Positions 52,477 through 60,732 of a stretch of DNA of 64,000 bases are shown in pieces (the stretch's first letter is position 1; each line of letters opens with the position of its first letter). The position numbers and the translations under genes are program-made. This DNA comes from DTU013 sp964490975 (GTDB taxonomy: Bacteria; Bacillota; Clostridia; Acetivibrionales; DTU013): the NCBI GenBank assembly GCA_964490975.1, contig CAZBEQ010000004.1:1-64000 (forward strand), read 5' to 3'. The notes under the pieces were generated by a model. The model ran no database searches and was not told the DNA's origin. It saw nothing but the letters and a program-made list of their open reading frames with translations.

Positions 52477-52643
52477 AATACTCTATCTCACTGGGCATCA
52501 CTACGGCAATCAAATATGCAGAGCTTCGTCAGTCTGACCCTGATTACCTGCTCCGTTCGGCCTAACGTATCAGTGATTGTCATTGTAAAAGCCAATCAAT
52601 GTTAATCAAAAAGCAGGCATGTCCAGCATTGTGACTAGATTCG

Positions 52644-53579
52644 TCATAAGTATCTTCCTGTAATATATTCGATGTACTCTTTGTCAGATTCTCTGAACCT
52701 GTTTGCTAACCTGATTATGAGTTCCTGATAGGTTAACGAATGAAATAAAATATTGTCCCGCTTAGCTATTTCTGAGAATTTAGTTATCTCTTCATTATGT
52801 TAGAAAGATTCTTCGCCAATTGTGTCGTACCAGAGATATAAGAGTCGGAATCCCTTCTTATTTCCGATACATTTCTTCAACGCCAGTATATGCTTTATGA
52901 GCTGTGCCGCATGCAAGAATACAAACTCATTGTCCTTTGGGCTTATTCTCTTGCCAAGTTCAAAAATATTCGGAATATCATCCCACGCCTCTTCATCTGG
53001 CAGATATTTTGGGCCAAGTCCATTGTGGCCCCTATTGGCATAGGGTTCAGTGAACTTTGATTCGATTGCGTATACCCTAATTGCGGCACTGGCATTATTC
53101 TCTATAAAAACATCGATATTAGGACATTTAGTGAATCTTCTTTGAATAGATAGCTTCTTTTCAAACTGCAAATTTGCAGCAGATTTTTGGAACTCTTCGC
53201 AAAAGCCGCACATATAAGCAATTTCATTTATTCGATTTGTCTTTAGCCAGTATTGGAATATATTCACGCAAAGAGCGGAGGAAGAATGCAATGCACTCAT
53301 TTTTGCTGCATGCTCCTTAGTATAAACGATTTCATTACCATCAGCAGCATTGAACTCCCTTCGCACATTATCCATCAGCGACTGGAAGAGATTCAACTCC
53401 AGCTGCTTTGTATATACACGCCTGCCTTTATCAATAGCGCTTCCGACAAGTTCTTCACTCATGTTATTGTTATGCGCCCACTGCAGCTGCTTTTGCAAAA
53501 TGAATTCATAACCATTCATAGTTCTCTCCCTAATAAAGCAGTCCAGATTGATGTCCCAATCAATATCGGAGTCAATTTG
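52644..53579 (-). pseudogene. PD-(D/E)XK-like nuclease with premature stop
   Basis: The main frame contains MNGYEFILQKQLQWAHNN, a nuclease-like core CPNIDVFIENN then RVYAIESKFTEPY (Asp and Glu-x-Lys as in PD-(D/E)XK folds), and a late FRLLYLWYDTIGEESF. A TAA stop at 52800-52802 then interrupts it. The same frame continues for 51 codons (HNEEITKFSEIAKRDN, ending DKEYIEYITGRYL) to TGA 52644-52646. One base change (Lys or Gln codon to TAA) would explain this. The 5' end is unclear: the frame is open to 53696, overlapping the SEC-C gene, and a G7 run near 53605 may hide a frameshift. It resembles PGN_0703-type putative restriction nucleases. Confidence 0.6.
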
Positions 53580-53637
53580 CATCCATGATAAGCGGTCATT
53601 GTATTCCCCCCCTAACTTTTTGCAACAACTAAGCCCG

Positions 53638-54567
53638 TTATTCAATAGCAGGAGTGGACGAACCACAGCATTTCTTGTATTTCTTACCGCTGCCACATGG
53701 GCAAGGACTATTCCTGCCTATCTTTTCACTCACGGCCTGGTTAGGGTTTGATAGCCTTTGTTCCAGACCGGCGTACAAGCGCTTCTTGCTATCAAAATAC
53801 TTATCGTCCTTCTGTTTTTGCCCCTCTTCAAGTTTTAATCTTTGTTCTAAGGCTTTTAGTTTTTCATCTTCACCAGAATCCTCATAAAGATTGAGAAGTC
53901 TCTCCTCTATGCTATCCTTGTCTCTTAATCCATATATGCTTAAGGCATTAAGTAAAATCTCTTCGCCTCTTTTATAATCTGGGTATTCCTTTTTCCCCAT
54001 CCAGTATTGGTCTGACCAGCCGACCCAACCCCAACCCCATTGGGGATCATCCTTCAGGTAAGCTTCGAAAAGCTCTTCCCCTTTTTCCTTGTTCCCTATC
54101 AAGAAGTACGTATCTGCTATTGCTCTTTGTGCATTCTCAATAGAAAGCCGGTTATCCTTCATCGAAAATTGCAGTATATCGTTGTTCAGCTGTATTCTCA
54201 GCTTTCCGTACGCATCTAACGCGTCAGTTTCAGATGTATTATTTAACACCCTTTCCAACAATATATCAAAGTCGTCAATCCAATTCGAAACATATTGATT
54301 ACCATTGAATATTTCATCAAACTCCTTGAATGTCCTGGCAGATTCCTTCTCCATAGCATCCATTAAGTCATTCCATACAGCAATCCACGTTTTTATACCA
54401 TCATTTTGATTCCGCTCCTGGAGGTATTTGTACCCTAGCTGCATTTTAGAATCCAGGTCAATATACTTGGGATTAACTGCTTCAGGCTCTACGCCAAAGT
54501 ATTTGCTGCTAATAAACCTATAATAGTCTCGCTCCGAATTATCTGAGAAACCCGCATTATCAACCAT
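53638..54567 (-). CDS. SEC-C motif protein with TPR-like region
   Basis: About 309 residues. The N-terminal part is alpha-helical (SERDYYRFISSKYFGVEPEA, then DGIKTWIAVWNDLMDAMEKE). The middle has TPR-like pairs (AQRAIADTYFLIGNKEKGEE, ILLNALSIYGLRDKDSIEER). A SEC-C zinc motif lies at the C-terminus (IGRNSPCPCGSGKKYKKCCG). SEC-C motifs occur in SecA and in many uncharacterised proteins. The start is uncertain: ATG 54567 follows AAAGGAG at a long distance, and the frame extends to an ATG at 54630 without a ribosome site. It sits in the scarred accessory region. Confidence 0.72.
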   Translation of the reverse strand: MVDNAGFSDNSERDYYRFISSKYFGVEPEAVNPKYIDLDSKMQLGYKYLQERNQNDGIKTWIAVWNDLMDAMEKESARTFKEFDEIFNGNQYVSNWIDDFDILLERVLNNTSETDALDAYGKLRIQLNNDILQFSMKDNRLSIENAQRAIADTYFLIGNKEKGEELFEAYLKDDPQWGWGWVGWSDQYWMGKKEYPDYKRGEEILLNALSIYGLRDKDSIEERLLNLYEDSGEDEKLKALEQRLKLEEGQKQKDDKYFDSKKRLYAGLEQRLSNPNQAVSEKIGRNSPCPCGSGKKYKKCCGSSTPAIE

Positions 54568-54670
54568 ACCTCTATTTCTTACTCCTTTATAAGATAAATT
54601 TGTCGGGTTATGCCCGTTCACTGGCAACATTCAATTTCTACTATTCCACAGATTCTTTGCAATTCCTTTA

Positions 54671-54712
54671 TTATTTCCCCAATCAGTACATATCGACAGC
54701 CTGATCAATCAG
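54671..54712. repeat. source copy of the 42-bp duplication
   Basis: Spans the stop and last codons of the gene at 54683-54937 and matches 51552-51593 closely. Only a few bases differ, so the duplication is fairly recent or recurrent. Confidence 0.6.
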
Positions 54713-54937
54713 TGTCAATAAATACTCTGGGAAACTGTCCGAATCGGTTTCAATGGAGCTCAAACGTTCCTTCATTTTTTCAGCAACCTCAACAGCATTA
54801 TCCCGATCACCATAGTTAAACAGCGCTTCCAATTCATCGATTCTTTCATAAAGCGCCTCTTCACATGAACTTTCACGTTTATAGCTCAAAAAATCATTTT
54901 TGAGAAACCATCCCAAAGTCTTCTCAAAGTGCTGCAT
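54683..54937 (-). CDS. hypothetical small acidic protein
   Basis: 84 residues, not recognised. It begins MQHFEKTLGWFLKNDFLSYK and is mainly helical and acidic (EEALYERIDELEALFNYGDR), ending LLTLIDQAVDMY. Its ATG overlaps the last codons of the upstream gene by 14 bases, so the two are probably translated together and may work as a pair. A fragment of a second copy of its 3' end lies at 51552-51593. Confidence 0.6.
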   Translation of the reverse strand: MQHFEKTLGWFLKNDFLSYKRESSCEEALYERIDELEALFNYGDRDNAVEVAEKMKERLSSIETDSDSFPEYLLTLIDQAVDMY

Positions 54938-55553
54938 TTATTATATCAGGATCTATACTTATCGGCTTTAGCGCCATATCTTTCCCAAGAACCTCATCAC
55001 ACTTGTCTTTTATCTGGAATTCCATATTGCAATCTTCAAAAGCCGTAAGTGCAAGGCCGAAATCATATATGGGCACTTGTATGCCATCTGTAATCAAACA
55101 TGCGGAATCATCTTCTTCACTATGCTTAATCCTGCATGTCCCAATGCTTTTGAGGCTGTATTGCGCTCCGCCGGATTGTATGGCATTGCTGATATAATGC
55201 TCGTTTGAATTACGTCTAAGCGTTTTATACCCCAAGCCAGTGACTATCTTTTTATGTAAATGCATTATTGCAGTATACTGATCATCTTCCGGCCTGACAT
55301 ACACCTCAAACTCATAGTCTCCCCCGATTTCTTCTGCTGTCCAGGTAGAGAATCCAGGCATGATCATATTTGAAATCTTGAATTTATGCAGTACCTTATC
55401 AACGTCAAAGACCGATATTTCCTTCGAAAAGTCCTCCAGCTTATCTACCGCCAGCATTTCCGCCATAATGTCATTATTGCAATCCAGACAAAAGTCACCC
55501 ATATCTTTAATATGTATCGTCGCAATATTCTTTTTACATTTTGTACATTTCAT
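54924..55553 (-). CDS. hypothetical zinc-ribbon protein
   Basis: 209 residues. The N-terminus MKCTKCKKNIATIHIKDMGD, followed by FCLDCN, forms a CxxC...CxxC zinc ribbon. The remainder is a beta-rich domain (GGDYEFEVYVRPEDDQYTAI, GTCRIKHSEEDDSACLITDG, DFGLALTAFEDCNMEFQIKD) of unknown type. The frame opens at 55580; the ATG at 55553 has AGGAGAGG upstream and begins with the metal site. It overlaps the next small gene by 14 bases. It is not assigned to a family. Confidence 0.65.
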   Translation of the reverse strand: MKCTKCKKNIATIHIKDMGDFCLDCNNDIMAEMLAVDKLEDFSKEISVFDVDKVLHKFKISNMIMPGFSTWTAEEIGGDYEFEVYVRPEDDQYTAIMHLHKKIVTGLGYKTLRRNSNEHYISNAIQSGGAQYSLKSIGTCRIKHSEEDDSACLITDGIQVPIYDFGLALTAFEDCNMEFQIKDKCDEVLGKDMALKPISIDPDIINAAL

Positions 55554-55600
55554 ATTTGTTAATCCTCTCCTTCGGCACATCAGGCATTTATCAATTACGG

Positions 55601-55681
55601 CTATCTTGTAGCAACATATTCAATATACTTATTATCAATTTTTTTGAATTCGTATGCAAGCCTGCTTATGAGGTTGATGTC
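55601..55681 (-). pseudogene. second C-terminal fragment of the PD-(D/E)XK-like nuclease family
   Basis: The minus strand encodes DINLISRLAYEFKKIDNKYI, EYVATR and a stop, aligning with the restored C-terminus of the gene at 52644 (ELIIRLANRFRESDKEYIEY, ITGRYL). Nothing of the body remains, so this is the tail of a lost paralog. Confidence 0.5.
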
Positions 55682-55728
55682 AAAAAGCCAAGCTGGCACT
55701 AGAAAATTGGCAGGTAGCTTATGCTAGG

Positions 55729-55830
55729 ATGTTGGCGTTTATGTATGTTGGTGTTTATGTATGTTGGTGTTTATGTATGTTGGTGTTTATGTATGTTGGC
55801 GTTTAAAGATGTTGGTGTTTATGTATGTTT
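55729..55830. repeat. 16-bp tandem repeat, six copies
   Basis: Units ATGTTGGTGTTTATGT and close variants (ATGTTGGCGTTTATGT, ATGTTGGCGTTTAAAG) run directly into MITE-like copy 3. No gene lies between 55682 and 56032. Confidence 0.85.
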
Positions 55831-55835
55831 ACTTT

Positions 55836-55956
55836 TTCAACTTTTGGGCGAAAATGTAGGACCAAACAAGTGATTTAAGTTACATAATTCAGGTTCTTAC
55901 CGAATTACTATATGACAAACGTGGGATTTCATTTGATTAGGCGCCCAAAAGTTGAA
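55836..55956. mobile_element. 121-bp MITE-like element, copy 3
   Basis: The ends are TTCAACTTTTGGGCG and the exact inverse CGCCCAAAAGTTGAA (15 bp). The interior is similar in length but more diverged than in copies 1 and 2, keeping blocks such as TTACATAATTCAG and GAATTACTATAT. The outer flanks are not shared apart from TTTACTTT on the left, which supports the 15-bp ends as the element boundary. Confidence 0.72.
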
Positions 55957-56032
55957 TTTCATAACATCACATGTTTTATACCCGGTCAAATACACTACAT
56001 ACAACACTACATACATAGCAATCATCTAATTT

Positions 56033-59000
56033 TTACACAATCCCCTTATTAGCCTTCTGCATCATAGCGCCTGGTATTTCCTCTTTCATGCGCCAGATAA
56101 AGCTGATGGGCATATCTCCGCTGTGGCTCACATATTCCGCTTCACCGAGGAAAGTATAGGCCCCGGCAAGGCTGCCCGATCTCTTATTTTCCCTGACAAA
56201 CAGTACAATCTTATTCCCGGTCTTCAGGTGATTGATGTACCTCTGTCCAGTGATACTTTTTACTGAAGTTCTGCTCTGACTCTGCCAGTGAAACAGTCGC
56301 TCATTTATTGCATAATCCTCATAAAGCGTAGAAGGAGAATAATCCTTTTCTGATTTATTAAGAGTAATGAAAAATGCATCCAGCTCAAATTCCTTGAAAT
56401 ACTTCGCGCCCTCCCTGAAGGAAGGCTTTTTGCTTTCATTGAAATAGCCAAACGCAGCCATTATCTGATCAACAGAATAATTGCAGTAAACATTCAGCGG
56501 GCAGACCATCCCCAAATCCACATCCTTGTCTATAAAGTCAATGTGCTGGTAGTTATACTCAAGTATTTCGGTGATTTCTTCAATCATTTCCTTGTTATCC
56601 GCGCAAAGCTTTAACAATGCTTCCGTAAATGTCCTATATCCCAGCCTCTCAGCGGGCTCGCCGAAAAGGCTGTAATACAGCATGCCCAGCATAAGCTTAT
56701 CTTCTTCATTAGTGGGATGGCTGCCTGATAAAGCGGAGTAATCGTTGAACAAAGCTTCATTGTTGCCGGTAATACTTCTGAGTACCTTTACCCAATATTC
56801 GATCAGTTTTCTCGAGTTAATATGGAAGAAGTTTTTGAACCTTTTGACTATTGCATCCTCATCAGCATTTCCAAAGTCGCTGATTAATCCGGCGTCAACC
56901 TTCATTCCAATAAAGCTTCTATCCCCGGCTCTGCCATAAACATCCGCCAGAGAATATTGATAATGCGATAAAAAGTTGGCCAGAGTAGGCTTCAGTCCGG
57001 TATCATGTTCAAAATATCGCAGTTTGTTTACGAGATTGGCTCTTGTCAACCTTGCATCCTTGATATTTCTTAGCACATATTCCTTTGCCTGCTTTTCAAG
57101 ATGGATATAGCACCCTCTGGGCAGGCTTAAGAATCCATTTGTGATACAATACTCTACCGAATGCTTAGTTCTGCCTATCAACGCCTTGAATTTAGATTCA
57201 AAATCGTAATTCCTATGGGCCTGTCCCACATAATCAAGCACCGTTAAGCATTCCTTGCCTTTACTATGTCTCAAGCCCCTGCCAAGCTGCTGAAGGAAAA
57301 TAGTCAAGCTTTCAGTCGGCCTGAGGAAAAGTACTGTGTTTACTTCAGGAATATCGACACCCTCATTGTACACATCCACTGAAAATATGAATCTGACTTC
57401 TCCGCTTCTTAGCCTACTGATAGCGCTATTTCTCTCATCCGGATCTGTTTCTCCACATACGGTTATGGACGGAATACCTTTTTGATTGAATTTGCTGGTC
57501 ATATACCTGGCATGTTCAACCCCTGCACAGAATCCTAAGCCGATCACTTCGTTGATATCAGTAGTGTATTTATAGAGGCTCTGTATAATCCCGTTAACTC
57601 TAATGTCGTCGTTGTTGATATACAATCCTTCAAGTTCATTCCTGTCATAGCCTCCACGAGTCCATTTCAGCTGCGACAGGTCAACCGTATCAGAAACCGC
57701 AAAGTACTGGAATGGGCTCAGAAACTTTCGGTCTATCGCTTCGGCAAGTCTGATTTCTGCCGCAATCCTGCCGTCAAAATGCTCTAAAACGTCCTTTCCA
57801 TCCATTCTTTCCGGTGTAGCTGTCAAGCCAAGCAGTATTTTAGGTTTATAATAATCCAGCAGCTTCTGATATGAAGGGGCTTCTGCATGGTGAAATTCAT
57901 CAATGATAATGAAATCATAAAAGTCAGGCGTTGTTTTTTCATAAAGCCTTGAAGAATTAAAGCTTTGGATGCTCATAAACAGTTTATCGATGGACTCCGG
58001 CACATATCCACCCACGTACAGATCGCCAAAATTATTGTCCTTCAATATCGCACGAAAGGTATCCCTGCTGCGTTTCAATATTTCTTCACGATGAGCGATA
58101 AATAAAAGGTTATTCCTTCCCCTTCTATTCTCATACATATAGTTTTTATAATCAAATGCCGCTATTACTGTCTTGCCGGTACCTGTGGCAGCAACCAGCA
58201 GATTTTTATATCTGCCGTATAGCTTTCGCTCAGCTTGAAGCTTTTCCAATATCTCTTTCTGATAATAATATGGCTCCACATCAAGGGCAAAAACGACATC
58301 ATTGTCAGAGCCGGCAGCTGCTTCTTTATTTAATGATTTTTTCAGCCTTTCTCTGTCCTCTTCCTCTTCACCGTTAAATGTTGTAAACTCGTTGTCATTC
58401 CAATAGCTCTCGAAGGTGGCCTCAATTTTTTGAATAACACTAAGCGAGTCCTTTTCTGTAACTTTCAAATTCCATTCCAGCCCCGCCGTCAATGCTGCAT
58501 TTGATAAATTGGAGGAGCCAATATACGCAGTTGTAAAGCCGGTATCCCTCATAAACATATATGCCTTGGCATGAAGCCTGGTCCGTTTTGTATCATACGA
58601 TATCTTTATTTCAGTATTCTTAAGCTCGCTCAGCTCTTTTATTGCCTTATAGTCAGTAGCCCCCATGTACGATGTTGTAATTATTCTGAGCTTATGATTA
58701 TCATCCTTGGTGAATTCTTTTAGCTCTTCAATAATGCATACCAAGCCGCTCCATTTGATAAATGAAACAAGCATATCAATACGATCGCTGCAAAGAATCT
58801 CCTTCTTGAGCTCGTTAACCATATTGGGCTCCGAAGGAGAATTGGTAAATAACGTACTCTGAGAAAGCGGCGTAATCGGCCGGATTATGCTTTTATCTTT
58901 AATTGATTTGATACTGTTAATTTTAGAATATAACGATGTCAGGACTTCACCCTCATCTGCAATCTTCAGACCTTGCAGGCTATCCTCCCCCGCCAGCTTA

Positions 59001-59257
59001 CTGAAGGTTTTGATCACTTCGTTGCAAGCCTTTATTTGCAGCAGCAACGCTTCCTTGTCGTTTTCAGTACTGCTTTCCCGAATGAAGCGTAGACCCTTTT
59101 TAATGACAGAGGAAATATAACCTGAAAGCATGTTTCTCGCTTCTTCAACATCCAGCTGTTCTTTTTCCAGGTGAAATTCAGCTGGATCAAGCTTTTGAAG
59201 CTGCTCTTTCAGGTCCTGATAGATTATTTGTTCATAGATGCCTTGCTTTAGGTCCAT
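56033..59257 (-). CDS. PLD nuclease - SF2 helicase - DUF3427 protein
   Basis: 1074 residues in three blocks. A phospholipase-D-type nuclease domain covers about 130-300 (HxK in RLHAKAYMF at 229-231, then GSSNLSNAAL at 247-256). A superfamily 2 helicase follows (Walker A AATGTGKT at 356-363, a DEFHH box II, motif VI LQQLGRGLRHSKGKE). The C-terminal DUF3427-type region is about 400 residues. Proteins of this build are found in defence islands and as stand-alone DNA-processing enzymes. GAGGT lies before the ATG. It is the last gene of a five-gene minus-strand run, 109 bases after the PLD-like gene. A single HKD motif implies it acts as a dimer. Confidence 0.88.
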   Translation of the reverse strand: MDLKQGIYEQIIYQDLKEQLQKLDPAEFHLEKEQLDVEEARNMLSGYISSVIKKGLRFIRESSTENDKEALLLQIKACNEVIKTFSKLAGEDSLQGLKIADEGEVLTSLYSKINSIKSIKDKSIIRPITPLSQSTLFTNSPSEPNMVNELKKEILCSDRIDMLVSFIKWSGLVCIIEELKEFTKDDNHKLRIITTSYMGATDYKAIKELSELKNTEIKISYDTKRTRLHAKAYMFMRDTGFTTAYIGSSNLSNAALTAGLEWNLKVTEKDSLSVIQKIEATFESYWNDNEFTTFNGEEEEDRERLKKSLNKEAAAGSDNDVVFALDVEPYYYQKEILEKLQAERKLYGRYKNLLVAATGTGKTVIAAFDYKNYMYENRRGRNNLLFIAHREEILKRSRDTFRAILKDNNFGDLYVGGYVPESIDKLFMSIQSFNSSRLYEKTTPDFYDFIIIDEFHHAEAPSYQKLLDYYKPKILLGLTATPERMDGKDVLEHFDGRIAAEIRLAEAIDRKFLSPFQYFAVSDTVDLSQLKWTRGGYDRNELEGLYINNDDIRVNGIIQSLYKYTTDINEVIGLGFCAGVEHARYMTSKFNQKGIPSITVCGETDPDERNSAISRLRSGEVRFIFSVDVYNEGVDIPEVNTVLFLRPTESLTIFLQQLGRGLRHSKGKECLTVLDYVGQAHRNYDFESKFKALIGRTKHSVEYCITNGFLSLPRGCYIHLEKQAKEYVLRNIKDARLTRANLVNKLRYFEHDTGLKPTLANFLSHYQYSLADVYGRAGDRSFIGMKVDAGLISDFGNADEDAIVKRFKNFFHINSRKLIEYWVKVLRSITGNNEALFNDYSALSGSHPTNEEDKLMLGMLYYSLFGEPAERLGYRTFTEALLKLCADNKEMIEEITEILEYNYQHIDFIDKDVDLGMVCPLNVYCNYSVDQIMAAFGYFNESKKPSFREGAKYFKEFELDAFFITLNKSEKDYSPSTLYEDYAINERLFHWQSQSRTSVKSITGQRYINHLKTGNKIVLFVRENKRSGSLAGAYTFLGEAEYVSHSGDMPISFIWRMKEEIPGAMMQKANKGIV

Positions 59258-59366
59258 GGATACCTCATATGATTAGTTGTACTACAATAAAATAGAATAA
59301 TATTTATGTATTGTTCTATAAATTTATATCTAGAGTCATTATTGGTTTCTATTTCTTTTTTGTTTA

Positions 59367-60515
59367 CTAAAGTAATGTGAAAACATTGCAGTCTATTCTT
59401 TCTCCGTTTAGTTCTCTTTTTGTCCGATTTATATATTGCTCCACTTCAGAATAAATAAGTCTCGATTCATCCTCTAATAGTACAGAGATCTCGGAGCTTT
59501 TATTTATTCCTAATGAATTTAGAGAAGTTCCTAATCGTAATCCAGCACAATTCGTAATCCACCACCTATCATGGAAAGGTGAAATTCCTTGTGATTGTGT
59601 TCCAATAACATAAATATCTGTATCAGGCGGGCTCTGATCAGATACCCTCATACGCCAGAAGTTTCTAAATGTATCACGCCAAGGTTCTTCTACTGCCTCT
59701 TGCTTTAGGTGCTTAATACTTGTTATTATTGTAACCTTGCATTCTTTACTAGCTGAATGTACATGTTTTAAAACTTCTAGTTCTTCAAGCCCAAAATATG
59801 GATCACAAATTATTAAGTAATCCTTTAAATTTTTTTCTAACCACTCCTTTATATAATGTATCGCAGATTCTCTTTCGCCAGCATTAATTAGCAAGCTTTT
59901 ACTACTTGTCTGTTTTGAAAGATAATTAATTGTTTGTTTGTTTTGCCTAGAAGTCTTCATTGTAATTCTCTTAGCAAATTCAGCGCTCATTAATGTTGCC
60001 TCAAAAATCGGCCTTAAAATTATAGATGATTGATCTGTAGTGGATAGTCTTTTAATTGTGTTTTGAATCGCCCAGGCAAATACCGGATAAGAATCTACAA
60101 GGGAATACCCGCTTACCTTTTTAATGTATTCTCTTGTTTCTTGAATATGAATTGGATTTGACCTACCAGAGTTTAGTGATTTTAACATCATCCATGCAAT
60201 TCTTATATAATCTGAGTTATTTATTTGCTCTGAAGTATTCGGATGAAAGTTTTGATCTGTAATACTTTCTTTTACTTTTTGTAATGCATATCTATGCTTA
60301 ATATTTTGTTTCATTTCAATTCTTGCAATGTCGTCATCAGCAATCGATGCTAACGATGATGCTAAATCAGGGTCAAGTCTATAAGCTAAATCGATTATTC
60401 TCCGCTGAGTGGCAAATATATTTTTGTCTTTACAGTTAAGAGAAGATCTGAGTGCTGCTGATAGACTTTCTTTGCATAATAATGGATTTATGTTCCAAGC
60501 TAGTGAGCATCCCAT
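59367..60515 (-). CDS. PLD-like domain protein, probably the larger part of a split gene
   Basis: 382 residues. The first 180 are helical (NIFATQRRIIDLAYRLDPDL, ASSLASIADDDIARIEMKQN). From about 210 to 360 there is a PLD-like alpha/beta domain: a strand DYLIICDPYFGLEELEVLKH, then SPFHDRWWITN and GTSLNSLG, which resembles one HxD/K half-site. The ATG follows an in-frame TAG directly, and the frame overlaps the preceding ORF by 80 bases, so the natural gene may be longer with a frameshift in the overlap. The neighbours are two helicase-nuclease genes. The function is unknown; a defence role is inference. Confidence 0.6.
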   Translation of the reverse strand: MGCSLAWNINPLLCKESLSAALRSSLNCKDKNIFATQRRIIDLAYRLDPDLASSLASIADDDIARIEMKQNIKHRYALQKVKESITDQNFHPNTSEQINNSDYIRIAWMMLKSLNSGRSNPIHIQETREYIKKVSGYSLVDSYPVFAWAIQNTIKRLSTTDQSSIILRPIFEATLMSAEFAKRITMKTSRQNKQTINYLSKQTSSKSLLINAGERESAIHYIKEWLEKNLKDYLIICDPYFGLEELEVLKHVHSASKECKVTIITSIKHLKQEAVEEPWRDTFRNFWRMRVSDQSPPDTDIYVIGTQSQGISPFHDRWWITNCAGLRLGTSLNSLGINKSSEISVLLEDESRLIYSEVEQYINRTKRELNGERIDCNVFTLL

Positions 60516-60675
60516 CTAGCATAAGATAAATGTCCTTCGACTCACCCCGGCTGATAAATTTTCTTATGTTATTTTGGAAGATAACCTGAATATCCAAAGG
60601 GATGCTTAATCCCTGGTTCAGCAAGGACCAATCCACTTCTTTTTTATAGACATAGTAATTATCCATTATGCCCAT
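60436..60675 (-). CDS. N-terminal ORF of the split PLD-like gene
   Basis: 79 residues: MGIMDNYYVYKKEVDWSLLN, GLSIPLDIQVIFQNNIRKFI, SRGESKDIYLMLDG. The sequence looks like the true start of a larger protein. Its last 27 codons run in a different frame over the start of the 382-residue ORF and look less natural (SIIMQRKSISSTQIFS). ATGs at 60675 and 60666 follow GGGGGTAG. It is either a small separate gene in tight overlap or the N-terminus lost by a frameshift near 60500-60520. Confidence 0.5.
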   Translation of the reverse strand: MGIMDNYYVYKKEVDWSLLNQGLSIPLDIQVIFQNNIRKFISRGESKDIYLMLDGMLTSLEHKSIIMQRKSISSTQIFS

Positions 60676-60732
60676 CTACCCCCGATCACTACAAGGTAAG
60701 ATATGTTCAATACTCTTTATATAAAATGTTTC

